64,000 nt of DNA from Methylobacterium sp. C25 (lineage in GTDB: Bacteria; Pseudomonadota; Alphaproteobacteria; Rhizobiales; Beijerinckiaceae): contig NZ_JAAUVI010000001.1 in NCBI RefSeq assembly GCF_021352225.1, positions 778,191 through 842,190 of the forward strand, given 5' to 3'. A program made the position numbers and the translations under genes. This document shows positions 27,885 through 36,482 of the stretch, piece after piece. A model generated the notes under the pieces. It saw only the letters and a program-made list of their open reading frames with translations. It did not search any database and was not told the origin of the DNA. Each line of letters starts with the position of its first letter. Position 1 is the first letter of the stretch.

Positions 27885-28442
27885 CGCGCCTCCTCAAGGC
27901 TGCGATGCTGTCACCAAAGTCTTGATACCTGCTTTCGCAACAATAGCTTTTCGCGCGATCGCGCCGAAATCTGATTTCCGTCAACAGCTCAATTGCACTC
28001 GAGCGCGAGCGACTCCACGGGCTCGCCACGAAGGATCGAGACGGTCAGCGGGATCTGCGTGGAACGCGCGCGGTCGCGCCACCTTCACATTCGCGTGACG
28101 AAGTCTGATCTAGGTCGGTGCACGCGATTGCCTCGATCGCGTTTCGCTGCACGGCACAATTCGAACGCCGCCAGACAGCCGACAACCGAACAGGCCGTGG
28201 ATATCAATCCGGCCTCCGATACTTACGCAGTTTCCGCGCGGCGGCGGCAACGCTGTCTTGTCGCGGAACAGGTTCCCGAACCGCGGATTCGAGCCTCAGC
28301 CACCGTGAAATGTCTCCCGCGCCGCAGCGACGAATCTTGGTCGGGACGCGGTCTGGCGCTCTTGTCGGAGGGGCCGGGCCGGGTAGCATGACCTCATTCA
28401 GTCGCGTCGGAAACGATCATCCTGGGGGCAGGGAGCCAACGC
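27885..28442. other. 558-base gap with no recognised gene
   Basis: No reading frame here has both a ribosome site and protein-like composition. The end near 28362-28442 carries the promoter and ribosome site of the 54-residue gene. The start carries the PilZ promoter region. The middle 350 bases remain unexplained. Confidence 0.5.
28362..28389 (+). promoter_or_regulatory. candidate promoter of the 54-residue gene
   Basis: TTGTCG at 28362-28367 and TAGCAT at 28384-28389 are spaced by 16 bases, placing the transcript start about 45 bases before the ATG at 28443. Consensus-based only. Confidence 0.35.
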
Positions 28443-28607
28443 ATGCAGGAAGCGATACGCGTCAAACCTACGCAGGACGGCACCTACACGGTCTATCGCG
28501 GCACAATGGCCCTCGTTGCGGGCCTGACTCGTCTACAAGCGGAGCGCTACGAGGCGAGCATCGCCCGGCGGCAGCCGCGCACCACACCGATTGCGATGCT
28601 GGGCTGA
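28443..28607 (+). CDS. small hypothetical protein, 54 residues
   Basis: A 54-residue frame from ATG 28443 to TGA 28605. The sequence reads MQEAIRVKPTQDGTYTVYRG and continues with TMALVAGLTRLQAERYEASI. It looks like a compact folded domain: a likely beta-hairpin with TYTVYRG, then an amphipathic helix. Support comes from a GGGAG ribosome site 7 bases upstream, a possible promoter at 28362 and a strong terminator 22 bases downstream, which together delimit a single-gene transcript. I do not recognise the family. Charge is slightly basic, with no signal peptide or membrane segment. Confidence 0.65.
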   Translation: MQEAIRVKPTQDGTYTVYRGTMALVAGLTRLQAERYEASIARRQPRTTPIAMLG

Positions 28608-28628
28608 GCCCTCGGAACGGACTGGAAG

Positions 28629-28662
28629 AAGGCGTGGACCCGATCAGGTCCGCGCCTTTTTT
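28629..28662 (+). terminator. intrinsic terminator after the 54-residue gene
   Basis: A 12-base-pair stem (28629-28640 with 28647-28658, one G-T pair) has a 6-base loop and ends in a six-T run at 28657-28662. The A-bearing 5' arm could also help end the convergent metallophosphoesterase transcript, whose stop codon is at its edge. Confidence 0.88.
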
Positions 28663-29558
28663 CATGCCGGCAGCAATGTCAGCGGGCGCAACGGGCCGAT
28701 CGTGCCCTCCGCGGTCAGCCCGCGCTCTGCCGCAGTGACGATGAAACGGCCGCCATCCCTGATGATGTCGTAGAGGTAGTAGGAAGCCCGGTGATGCTCG
28801 CGGATGCTGCGAGCCGAGGCCGACGGCGCCCCGACGATGGGGATCGCCCCGTTTGGCCCCTCGACGAAGGCGACGCTGCCGACATGGTTGTGCCCATGAA
28901 GGATCAGCTCAGCACCGGCGCGGGCGATCATCGCGGTGAAGGCCTCTGCATCCTTCAACTCGCGACCGGGGCGCGCCCCGCCAGGATGGGGCGGATGGTG
29001 GATCATGACGACCCGGAACGGCGGATCGGATTCGGTAGCCAGCGCACGAAGCAGTTTTTCGGCAATCTCGATCTGTGGAGGCCCGACGCGGCCGGTCGCG
29101 GCGAACGGCTTGGTCGGAATGGCCGAGGACAGCCCGATCAGAGCGATGGGTCCGCGCCGGCGCAGATAGGGAAACACGCCGGCGCGATCGTCCTCACCGC
29201 TCGTCCACGCGCCGCAGGCGGCGAGCAGACCTTCGAGGGAGCCGCGCACATAGGCATCGTGATTGCCCGGCACGAAGCTGACACTGTCCGCCGTGCCGAG
29301 GGCCTCGAGGAAGATCCGCGACGTCTCCCACTCGTCTGGCAGGCCGATATTGCAGAGGTCGCCCGTACAGGCGATGTGGTCGCAATCCTGCAGCCGGAGA
29401 TCGGCGACGAGGTCCGCTAGCAGGCCCATGTCGTGATGACGGCCGCGCCCGCGATGCCAGTTCACGAAGCCGGTGGCACGCTTGCTCAGGAGTTGCCGCA
29501 GCTTCGGCCGCGGCAGCGGCCCGACATGCGGATCGGTGATGTGGGCAAGACGGAACAT
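28662..29558 (-). CDS. metallophosphoesterase (calcineurin-like)
   Basis: A 298-residue cytosolic enzyme with the full set of metal-binding motifs: DPH (Asp9, His11), GDLCN, GNHD and the late GHNH near residue 227. These define a dimetal phosphoesterase of the Icc/CpdA-like group. The substrate is unknown; cyclic nucleotides or phosphodiesters are typical. It is divergent from the DUF374-waaA-lpxK operon and convergent to the 54-residue gene. Its reading frame ends at the last base of the terminator region. Confidence 0.88.
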   Translation of the reverse strand: MFRLAHITDPHVGPLPRPKLRQLLSKRATGFVNWHRGRGRHHDMGLLADLVADLRLQDCDHIACTGDLCNIGLPDEWETSRIFLEALGTADSVSFVPGNHDAYVRGSLEGLLAACGAWTSGEDDRAGVFPYLRRRGPIALIGLSSAIPTKPFAATGRVGPPQIEIAEKLLRALATESDPPFRVVMIHHPPHPGGARPGRELKDAEAFTAMIARAGAELILHGHNHVGSVAFVEGPNGAIPIVGAPSASARSIREHHRASYYLYDIIRDGGRFIVTAAERGLTAEGTIGPLRPLTLLPA

Positions 29559-29762
29559 CGGCGAGGCAGGCTACGCGATCGTGATTGGGCGACCGATGCG
29601 CCCGCATGTGCCGCAGTGAGGTCGAAGGTCAACCGCGCGCCGTTTCTCGCGCCCGACGAGGTTGCGCCGCAATCTTAACTGAGGGTACAGAGCCGGCGGC
29701 TCGCCGCCCGCGTTCGCGGCCACCGGCGACAGCGCGCGAAGAGCGGGAGACCGCCCCGGCAT

Positions 29763-30485
29763 ATGGGCCTCATCAAGACCATCGGCCGAAAGCCGCCCGT
29801 GCAGAAGGCCCTTGGCCTGACCGCTTACGGCTATCTGAACCTCGTGCGGCGCACCAACCGCTTCACCGTGGTTCCCGCCGCGCCCGACGCTTGGCTCGAC
29901 GAGACCGGTCCGTTCATCGCCGCGATGTGGCATGGCCAGCATATCATGATCTCGTTCATGAAGCGGCCGCACGATCGCATCGCTACGATCATCTCCAAGT
30001 CGCCCGACGGCAACATCAACACCTACGCCCTGGAGCGGATGGGTGTGCGTGTGATGCGCGCCTCGGGCGCTCGCGGCCGCGTGGTGCGCGATGCCAAGGC
30101 AAAGGGTGGCGCCGAGGGTCTGCGTGCGATGGTGCGGGCGCTCAAGGGCGGTGACACCGTCTGCTTCTCGGCCGACGTGCCGAAGGTCTCGCGGGTCTGC
30201 GACGCCGGCATCATCATGCTCGCCCGCTTCTCAGGCCGACCGATCCTGCCGGTAGCCGTGGTGACGAGCCGCCATATCCGCTTCAACTCCTGGGACCGGG
30301 CCTGCCTTGGATTGCCGTTCGGCCGCGGGGCCATGGTGTTCGGCGAGCCGATCTGGGTTCCGCGCGAGGTCGAGCCCGACCTCGTCGACAGCCTGCGCAT
30401 GAAGGTGCAGACCGAATTGAACCGCGTTCACGACCACGCCTACACCCTCGTCGGGCGTCCGGACCGCGTCGGGAACCCGGCATGA
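29763..30485 (+). CDS. DUF374 lysophospholipid acyltransferase family protein
   Basis: A 240-residue protein of the DUF374 branch of LPLAT acyltransferases. The MWHGQHIMIS block (residues about 58-67) stands for the HX4D-like motif region, and FSADVPKVSRVCDAGIIMLARFSGRPILPVAVVTS matches family core blocks (about residues 138-172). It is predicted to acylate a lipid precursor at the inner membrane. In Rhizobiales it starts the DUF374-waaA-lpxK operon, so a lipid A or outer-membrane lipid role is likely. Its stop overlaps the waaA start by 4 bases. Confidence 0.85.
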   Translation: MGLIKTIGRKPPVQKALGLTAYGYLNLVRRTNRFTVVPAAPDAWLDETGPFIAAMWHGQHIMISFMKRPHDRIATIISKSPDGNINTYALERMGVRVMRASGARGRVVRDAKAKGGAEGLRAMVRALKGGDTVCFSADVPKVSRVCDAGIIMLARFSGRPILPVAVVTSRHIRFNSWDRACLGLPFGRGAMVFGEPIWVPREVEPDLVDSLRMKVQTELNRVHDHAYTLVGRPDRVGNPA

Positions 30486-31786
30486 GAGCGCCGTCCCTGC
30501 CCGTGACACTGCGGGCCTATCGCTTTGGCCTGTATCTCGGCGAACCGGCCGTCGCAGGCCTCCTCGCCTGGCGGTCGCGGCGCGGCAAAGAGGACCCCGG
30601 ACGCCTGCCGGAGCGCCGCGGACGTCCGGGCCGAGCACGCCCTGCCGGCAATCTCGTCTGGATGCACGGTGCCAGCATCGGCGAGTCACTCTCGTTGATC
30701 GGCCTGATCAACGGCATGATCGAGCGAGGCTTCTCGGTGCTCGTGACGACGGGCACGAAGAGCGCGGCCGAGCTGCTCGGCTCGCGCCTGCCGCCCGGCG
30801 CGGTTCACCAATACATGCCGCTCGACGCGCCGCGCTGGATCGAGCGCTTCCTCGACCATTGGCAGCCGGATCTCGCGGTGCTGGCCGAATCCGAGATCTG
30901 GCCGAACACCGTGATCTCGCTCCACCGGCGCGAGGTGCCGCTGATCCTCGTCAACGGCCGGATGTCGGAACGCTCGTTCAAGGGCTGGGCACGCTCGCCA
31001 AGGACGGCCGAGGCACTGCTCGCGCGCATCTCGATCTGCCTCGTCCAGACCAAGGATGATGCCGAGCGCTTCCTGCGGCTTGGCGCACCACGGGTGAAGG
31101 TCGTCGGAAATCTCAAATACGACTCGGCCGTGCCGCCGGCCGACGCGCAGCAGCTCGCCTATCTCGGCGACATGGTCGGCGACCGGCCGGTCTGGGTCGC
31201 GGCAAGCACCCATCCCGGTGAGGACGAGGTGGTGGCCGAGGCCCACACCCTCTTGAAGCAGCGCCTCCCGAACCTTCTCACCGTCATCGTGCCGCGTCAT
31301 CCGCGCCGGGGCGAGGAGGTGGCTGCCTGCGCCAACGCCGCCGGTCTGCGCACCAGCCGGCGCGCCAAGAACGGGCGGCCTCAGGCCTCCATCGACCTCT
31401 ACGTGGCCGACACGCTGGGCGAGCTCGGCCTGTTCTACCGGCTCAGCCGGCTGGTCTTCCTCGGCGGCTCCCTGGTTCCGCATGGCGGCCAGAACCCGAT
31501 CGAGCCGGTGCGCCTCGACACTGCTATCCTGCACGGGCCGAACGTCGCCAATTTCTCGGAGCCCTACCGCGCCCTCGATGCCGCAGGCGGCGCGCTCACC
31601 GTCACCGACGCGCGCGACCTCGCGGCCGCCGTCGGCGAACTGCTCGCCGACCATCGCCGCATCGATGTCATGGCACAGCGCGGCCACGCAGCCCTGCTGC
31701 CGTTCGAGGGCGCCGTCCTGCGCACGCTAGCGGTGCTCGATCCCTTCGTGGCGCAGCTCAAGCTGGCAGCCCGGGCCCCGGCCTGA
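30482..31786 (+). CDS. waaA: 3-deoxy-D-manno-octulosonic acid transferase
   Basis: A 434-residue GT30 glycosyltransferase (WaaA/KdtA). The N-terminal domain has WMHGASIGESLS, the conserved acceptor-side region with the catalytic glutamate, and WPNTV; the C-terminal domain has GELGLFYRLSRLVFLGGSLVPHGGQNPIEP, which binds CMP-Kdo. It adds Kdo to lipid IVA on the cytosolic face of the inner membrane. It overlaps the DUF374 stop by 4 bases and is followed by lpxK with no gap, so the three genes are co-translated. Confidence 0.94.
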   Translation: MRAPSLPVTLRAYRFGLYLGEPAVAGLLAWRSRRGKEDPGRLPERRGRPGRARPAGNLVWMHGASIGESLSLIGLINGMIERGFSVLVTTGTKSAAELLGSRLPPGAVHQYMPLDAPRWIERFLDHWQPDLAVLAESEIWPNTVISLHRREVPLILVNGRMSERSFKGWARSPRTAEALLARISICLVQTKDDAERFLRLGAPRVKVVGNLKYDSAVPPADAQQLAYLGDMVGDRPVWVAASTHPGEDEVVAEAHTLLKQRLPNLLTVIVPRHPRRGEEVAACANAAGLRTSRRAKNGRPQASIDLYVADTLGELGLFYRLSRLVFLGGSLVPHGGQNPIEPVRLDTAILHGPNVANFSEPYRALDAAGGALTVTDARDLAAAVGELLADHRRIDVMAQRGHAALLPFEGAVLRTLAVLDPFVAQLKLAARAPA

Positions 31787-32779
31787 ATGCGCACGCCCGG
31801 CTTCTGGGCGCAGATGCCCCCGTCCCCGCTGGCACGCCTCCTGGCGCCCGCAGGCGCCGTCTACGGACGCTTCACTGCCAAGCGCATGGACAGGCCGGGT
31901 GAGCAGGCCGCCTGCCCCGTGCTCTGCATCGGCAACCTCACCTTGGGCGGCGCCGGCAAGACGCCCACAGCGCTTCGTATCGCGGCGATGCTGCGCGCGC
32001 AGGGCAAGCAACCCGTCTTCCTCTCGCGCGGCTATGGAGGACGGGAGCGAGGGCCACTCGTCGTCGATCCGACCCTGCGGAACGCCGATGCAGTGGGTGA
32101 TGAGCCGCTGCTGCTCGCACGCATCGCTCCGACCGTGGTCGCGCGCGATCGGCCGGCCGGCGCCCGACTCTGCGTCGCGCAAGGCGCCGACGTCATCGTG
32201 ATGGACGACGGCCTTCAGAATCCAAGCCTGGCCAAGGACTTGTCGCTCGTGGCCGTCGATGCTGGATCCGGCATCGGCAACGGCCTCACCTTTCCGGCGG
32301 GCCCATTACGTGTGCCGCTCGCGCAGCAATGGCCGCATGTGGGCGGGATCGTCATGATCGGGGACGGGGCCCCCGGCGAGGCAGTGGCGCGGGAGGCGGA
32401 GCGCCGCGGTTTGCCGGTCCATCGCGGCAAACTGATCCCGCAGGCCGATCACGGTCTGGAAGGGCGCCCGATCTTCGCCTTCGCTGGCATCGGTCGGCCT
32501 GAAAAGTTCTTCGACACCCTGCGGAGCATGGGGGCCGATCTCGCCGGGACGCAGGTCTTCGGTGATCACCACCGCTTCTCGCAAAGCGATCTCGCGGGCT
32601 TGGCCGATGCCGCCAGCCGGGTCGGCGCGACGCTCGTCACAACGGAGAAGGATGCCGTGAGGCTGCCGCGCGCTTTCGCGCAGACGCTCGCGGTACGACT
32701 CGTATTCGATGACGAGACGGCCTTGCGGGCGCAAATTGCGGCGATGCTTCGATCGCGGCCGGCCTCGCTTCAGGCCTGA
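31787..32779 (+). CDS. lpxK: tetraacyldisaccharide 4'-kinase
   Basis: A 330-residue LpxK. The P-loop GGAGKTPTALRIA lies near residues 52-64, and MDDGLQNPSLAKD near residue 140 holds the catalytic Asp-His/Asp region. It phosphorylates the 4' position of the lipid A disaccharide. Its start codon directly follows the waaA stop (TGAATG). No other lipid A genes are nearby, which fits the usual separate location of the DUF374-waaA-lpxK set. Confidence 0.95.
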   Translation: MRTPGFWAQMPPSPLARLLAPAGAVYGRFTAKRMDRPGEQAACPVLCIGNLTLGGAGKTPTALRIAAMLRAQGKQPVFLSRGYGGRERGPLVVDPTLRNADAVGDEPLLLARIAPTVVARDRPAGARLCVAQGADVIVMDDGLQNPSLAKDLSLVAVDAGSGIGNGLTFPAGPLRVPLAQQWPHVGGIVMIGDGAPGEAVAREAERRGLPVHRGKLIPQADHGLEGRPIFAFAGIGRPEKFFDTLRSMGADLAGTQVFGDHHRFSQSDLAGLADAASRVGATLVTTEKDAVRLPRAFAQTLAVRLVFDDETALRAQIAAMLRSRPASLQA

Positions 32780-32804
32780 CCGCCCGGTCCGACTACCACC
32801 AAAG

Positions 32805-33029
32805 CTATTTCGCCAAGCCGACCGCTTTCAGACGCTGCATGGCAGAGTCTGGGCTTGCGTAGGCCTCCTGGCGTTCGACGCTCCAGTAGCGCAGGGCATC
32901 GAGGGGAATTTCCTCGCCAGTCACGGCGCAACGCACGAAGTTACCGGGCTTGATCACCCGCATCGTGCCGTCGCCGTACTCGACCTTCGCCTCGCCGCCG
33001 GGTGATCCACGATCGTAGCGACCGAGCAT
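32805..33029 (-). CDS. DUF2093 family protein
   Basis: A 74-residue protein. The block EAKVEYGDGTMRVIKPGNFVRCAVTGEEIP followed by DALRYWSVERQEAYASP matches DUF2093 of Rhizobiales. The start at 33029 is supported by AGGAG 8 bases upstream; longer in-frame starts up to 33146 overlap the divergent cdd gene and are rejected. It lies convergent to lpxK, with a 25-base gap. Function unknown. Confidence 0.85.
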   Translation of the reverse strand: MLGRYDRGSPGGEAKVEYGDGTMRVIKPGNFVRCAVTGEEIPLDALRYWSVERQEAYASPDSAMQRLKAVGLAK

Positions 33030-33139
33030 CCTTGCCACTCCTGCCTCGTCCCTCGCGTCATAACGCCGTCCGAGCGCGATTGTCGATCGAACCGAGATGC
33101 CTCTCGACAGGGAGTGGCGGCTCGGGCCTATGTTCGGCC

Positions 33140-33580
33140 ATGCCAAGCCCGGTTCCGCAGGCCACCGATTCCGCGCCGGATCAACCCGCCGTCGAGGCCC
33201 TGTTCGAGGCGGCGCGCGCGGTGCGTGAGCACGCCCATGCGCCCTATTCGCGCTTCCGCGTCGGCGCAGCGCTCGTCGACGAGGCCGGCCGTATCCATGC
33301 CGGCTGCAACGTGGAGAACGCGGCCTACCCGGTCGGCAGTTGCGCCGAGGCCGGCGCCATCGCCGCGATGGTAGCCGCGGGTGGCAGGCGCATTGCAGCG
33401 ATCCTCGTCCTCGGCGACGGCCCGATCCCCGTGACGCCCTGCGGCGCCTGCCGCCAGCGCATCCGTGAATTCGCGGGACCCGACACGCCCGTGCTGGCCG
33501 CCGATCCGGCCGGGTTGCGTGCTCGCTTCACCCTCGACGCGCTGTTGCCGGCTTCGTTCGGCCCGGAAAACCTGGCGTGA
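33140..33580 (+). CDS. cdd: cytidine deaminase
   Basis: A 146-residue homotetrameric-type deaminase. The zinc motif is complete: CNVENAAYPVGSCAEAGAI supplies the first cysteine and catalytic glutamate, and PCGACRQRI the other two cysteines. It converts cytidine and deoxycytidine to uridine and deoxyuridine. The ATG at 33140 has no clear ribosome site but is the only start that fits the family. Its stop overlaps the next gene start (GTGA), opening a four-gene nucleoside salvage operon. Confidence 0.93.
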   Translation: MPSPVPQATDSAPDQPAVEALFEAARAVREHAHAPYSRFRVGAALVDEAGRIHAGCNVENAAYPVGSCAEAGAIAAMVAAGGRRIAAILVLGDGPIPVTPCGACRQRIREFAGPDTPVLAADPAGLRARFTLDALLPASFGPENLA

Positions 33581-34416
33581 CCGCGGAGTCGCTCCTGGAG
33601 GTCGCGCTCGGATGCCTGAGGCAGGGCGGTTTCGAAGGTCCATATACCTCCGCCATCGTCACCGGAACCGGCCTCGGCGGCCTAGCCTCCTGCTTGGAGC
33701 AGCGCATCGGCATCGCCTATGCCGACATTCCCGGCTTTCCGCGCTTGGGCGTCAGCGGGCATGCCGGATCGCTGTTTCGCGGGCGTCTGGCGGATCGTCC
33801 CGTACTCGTCTTCGAGGGCCGCATCCATGCCTACGAGGCGGGGGACGCCGCCGCGATGCGGTTGCCGTTGACGATTGCGAAGCGTCTCGGCGCCGAGACG
33901 CTCTTGCTCACGAATTCCTCCGGCTCACTGATGCCGGAGGCCGGTCCCGGCAGCCTCGTGGCACTCTCCGATCACATCAACCTCTCGGGGTTCAATCCGC
34001 TGATCGGCGAGCCCAGCGATGCCCGCTTCGTGCCGATGATCGATGCCTACGATCCCGGCCTTCGCGCGTTGCTCCGCGACGCTGCCGCAGCCTCTGGAAT
34101 TTCGCTGCACGAGGGCATCTACGCCTGGTTCTCTGGGCCGAACTTCGAGACGCCCGCAGAGGTGCGCATGGCCGGGCGGCTCGGGGCGGATCTCGTCGGC
34201 ATGTCGACGGTGCCGGAGACGATCCTCGCGCGTTTCCTCGGCCTGAGGGTCGCCGCGCTTTCCGTGGTCACCAACCACGCGGCCGGCATTGCGGGCGGTG
34301 ATCCGCACCACGCCGAGACCAAGGCCGTCGCGGCTCGCGCGGCCGACGACCTCGCCCGTCTCGTGACCGTCTTCCTGGCGCGCCTTCCCCTCCCCTCTTC
34401 GGCACCCGGATCATGA
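33577..34416 (+). CDS. purine nucleoside phosphorylase, trimeric type
   Basis: A 279-residue PNP of the low-mass trimeric family. The phosphate-binding GVSGHAGSL and FEGRIHAYE, the purine-binding glutamate in GPNFETPAE and the asparagine in VVTNHAAG are all present. It splits inosine and guanosine into base and (deoxy)ribose 1-phosphate. The GTG start overlaps the cdd stop, and its own stop overlaps deoC (ATGA), so expression is coupled. The deoxyribose 1-phosphate it makes feeds DeoC only after a phosphopentomutase, which is not in the window. Confidence 0.92.
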   Translation: MTAESLLEVALGCLRQGGFEGPYTSAIVTGTGLGGLASCLEQRIGIAYADIPGFPRLGVSGHAGSLFRGRLADRPVLVFEGRIHAYEAGDAAAMRLPLTIAKRLGAETLLLTNSSGSLMPEAGPGSLVALSDHINLSGFNPLIGEPSDARFVPMIDAYDPGLRALLRDAAAASGISLHEGIYAWFSGPNFETPAEVRMAGRLGADLVGMSTVPETILARFLGLRVAALSVVTNHAAGIAGGDPHHAETKAVAARAADDLARLVTVFLARLPLPSSAPGS

Positions 34417-35168
34417 CAGCAAGCCCGATGCTCTCGCCGCAAGATGAGGCCGGAATCGCCCGCCGTGCCATCCCGCTTCTCGACCTCACCGATCTCGGCG
34501 ATGCCTGCCGTGCCAGCGCCATCGACACGCTCTGCCGCGCGGCGCGAGAGGGCAGCGTCGCAGCGGTTTGCGTCTGGCCGCAATTCGTCGGGCAGTGCTT
34601 GCGTGGGCTGCACGGCGATCCGATCGCAGTCGCCACCGTCGTCAACTTCCCGACCGGCGGCGAGGACATCGAGCGGACTGTAGAGGACACGGTCCAGGCT
34701 CTTCGCGATGGTGCGCAGGAGATCGATCTGGTCATGCCTTACGGGGCTCTGCTGCGCGGAGAGCTGGCGCCGGTGCGCGACATGATCCAGGCCGTGCGCG
34801 AGGTCTGCGACCAAGGGCAGCCGCTGAAGGTGATCCTCGAGACGGGCGTGCTCGGCAATTCAGAACCGATTGCCGAGGCCAGCCGGATCGCTCTCGAATC
34901 CGGCGCCGACTTCATCAAGACCTCCACCGGAAAGACCGCCGTGTCGGCGACACCGGAGGCGGCCGAGGTGATGCTGAAGGCGATCCGCGATCATGGAAGC
35001 GGCGGCCTCAAGATTTCCGGCGGCCTGAAAACCGTCGCGAATGCCGCGACCTATCTCAGCCTCGCAGACGGGATCATGGGACCCGGCTGGGCCACTCCGA
35101 AGACGATGCGGCTCGGGGCGAGCAGTCTCTATGCCGACCTCGCTCGAGCCAGGGACGCAGTACCGTGA
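34413..35168 (+). CDS. deoC: deoxyribose-phosphate aldolase
   Basis: A 251-residue class I aldolase. The Schiff-base lysine lies in DFIKTSTGKT (about residue 169), the second lysine in GGLKISGGLK (about residue 199), and the EIDLVMPYG block near residue 107 is conserved. It cleaves 2-deoxyribose 5-phosphate to glyceraldehyde 3-phosphate and acetaldehyde. Its start overlaps the PNP stop and its stop overlaps the deoA GTG start. It connects deoxynucleoside salvage to glycolysis. Confidence 0.95.
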   Translation: MTASPMLSPQDEAGIARRAIPLLDLTDLGDACRASAIDTLCRAAREGSVAAVCVWPQFVGQCLRGLHGDPIAVATVVNFPTGGEDIERTVEDTVQALRDGAQEIDLVMPYGALLRGELAPVRDMIQAVREVCDQGQPLKVILETGVLGNSEPIAEASRIALESGADFIKTSTGKTAVSATPEAAEVMLKAIRDHGSGGLKISGGLKTVANAATYLSLADGIMGPGWATPKTMRLGASSLYADLARARDAVP

Positions 35169-36475
35169 GGCTGCCGCAGGAGGTCATCCGGGCCAAGCGC
35201 GATGGCGAAACGCTGGACGGCGCTGCGATTGCCGAGTTCATCGCAGGGCTGACCGAAGGCTGCGTCACCGAAGGGCAGGCTGCGGCCTTCGCGATGGCCG
35301 TGTTCTTCCGAGGGCTGTCGCTCGAAGAGCGTGTCGCGCTTACGCGGGCGATGACGGAATCCGGCACCGTGCTGCGCTGGGACCTTCCCGGTCCGACCCT
35401 AGACAAGCATTCCACCGGCGGCATCGGCGATGCCGTGAGCCTCGTGCTGGCGCCGATGGTCGCGGCCTGCGGCGGATATGTGCCGATGATCTCCGGACGC
35501 GGCCTCGGCCATACGGGAGGCACCCTCGACAAGCTCGAAAGCATTGCCGGCTATAATGCGACGCCGGGACTGGACGTCTTCCGTCAGGTTGTCGCGAAAA
35601 CGGGCTGCGCCATCATCGGCCAGACCAGCGAACTCGCGCCGGCCGACAAGCGCCTCTACGCGATCCGCGACGTGACCGGCACGGTAGAATCGCTCGATCT
35701 GATCACCGCCTCGATCCTCTCAAAGAAGCTTGCTGCGGGCCTCGACGGCTTGGTCATGGACGTCAAAGCGGGTTCGGGCGCCTTCATGGGCACGCACGAC
35801 GCAGCGCGGGCGCTTGCCGAGAGCATCGTCGGCGTGGCGAACGGCGCCGGCATGCGGACGGTTGGATTGATCACCGACATGGACGCGCCTCTCGCCTCCG
35901 CCGCCGGCAATGCCGTGGAGGTCAGCTACGCGATCGACTATCTCATCGGCCGGAAGCAAGAGCCACGGTTTCACGCCGTGACGCTGGCTCTCGCCGCGGA
36001 GATGCTGGTGATCGGCGGCCTCGCGGCGGATACGGCCGAGGCCAGCAGGCGGCTGGAGCAGGCCGTGGCGTCCGGTCAGGCGGCCGAACGGTTCGAGGGG
36101 ATGGTAGCAGCGCTCGGCGGTCCCACGGACCTCTTAGGCTCCGGATCCGAAAGCCTGCCGGCCGCACCCATCACCAAGTTCGTGAAGCCCGACGTGCCGG
36201 GCATCGTCCAAAGCGTGGCGACGCGGGCGATCGGGCTCGCGGTCATCGGGCTCGGTGGGGGACGAACCCGACCCCAGGACGGGGTCGATCATGCCGTCGG
36301 CTTTACGGCCCTGGCGCGTCCCGGCGATACGATCAGCGCCGATGCCTGTCTCGGGATCGTGCACGCCCGCGACGAAGACAGCGCGGAAAGGGCGGCCGCC
36401 TCACTCAAGGCGGCCTACCAGGTTGGTGCCGACGCGCCCGGGATCACTGAAGCGATCCTCGAACGCGTCGAGTGA
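35165..36475 (+). CDS. deoA: thymidine phosphorylase
   Basis: A 436-residue enzyme close to the E. coli length of 440. The family signature is visible as DKHSTGGIGD (about residues 79-88) and SGRGLGHTGGTLDKLESI (about 109-126). It converts thymidine or deoxyuridine to base and deoxyribose 1-phosphate. The GTG start at 35165 overlaps the deoC stop, which separates it from a long stop-free stretch in the same frame further upstream that is only a shadow of deoC. Last gene of the salvage operon; 7 bases later comes the convergent His-rich gene. Confidence 0.94.
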   Translation: MRLPQEVIRAKRDGETLDGAAIAEFIAGLTEGCVTEGQAAAFAMAVFFRGLSLEERVALTRAMTESGTVLRWDLPGPTLDKHSTGGIGDAVSLVLAPMVAACGGYVPMISGRGLGHTGGTLDKLESIAGYNATPGLDVFRQVVAKTGCAIIGQTSELAPADKRLYAIRDVTGTVESLDLITASILSKKLAAGLDGLVMDVKAGSGAFMGTHDAARALAESIVGVANGAGMRTVGLITDMDAPLASAAGNAVEVSYAIDYLIGRKQEPRFHAVTLALAAEMLVIGGLAADTAEASRRLEQAVASGQAAERFEGMVAALGGPTDLLGSGSESLPAAPITKFVKPDVPGIVQSVATRAIGLAVIGLGGGRTRPQDGVDHAVGFTALARPGDTISADACLGIVHARDEDSAERAAASLKAAYQVGADAPGITEAILERVE

Positions 36476-36482
36476 AGCGGCC

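Noticed and set aside
34568..35164. Upstream part of a long frame continuous with deoA
   Set aside because: It lies within deoC and is Arg-rich with no family match; deoA starts at GTG 35165.
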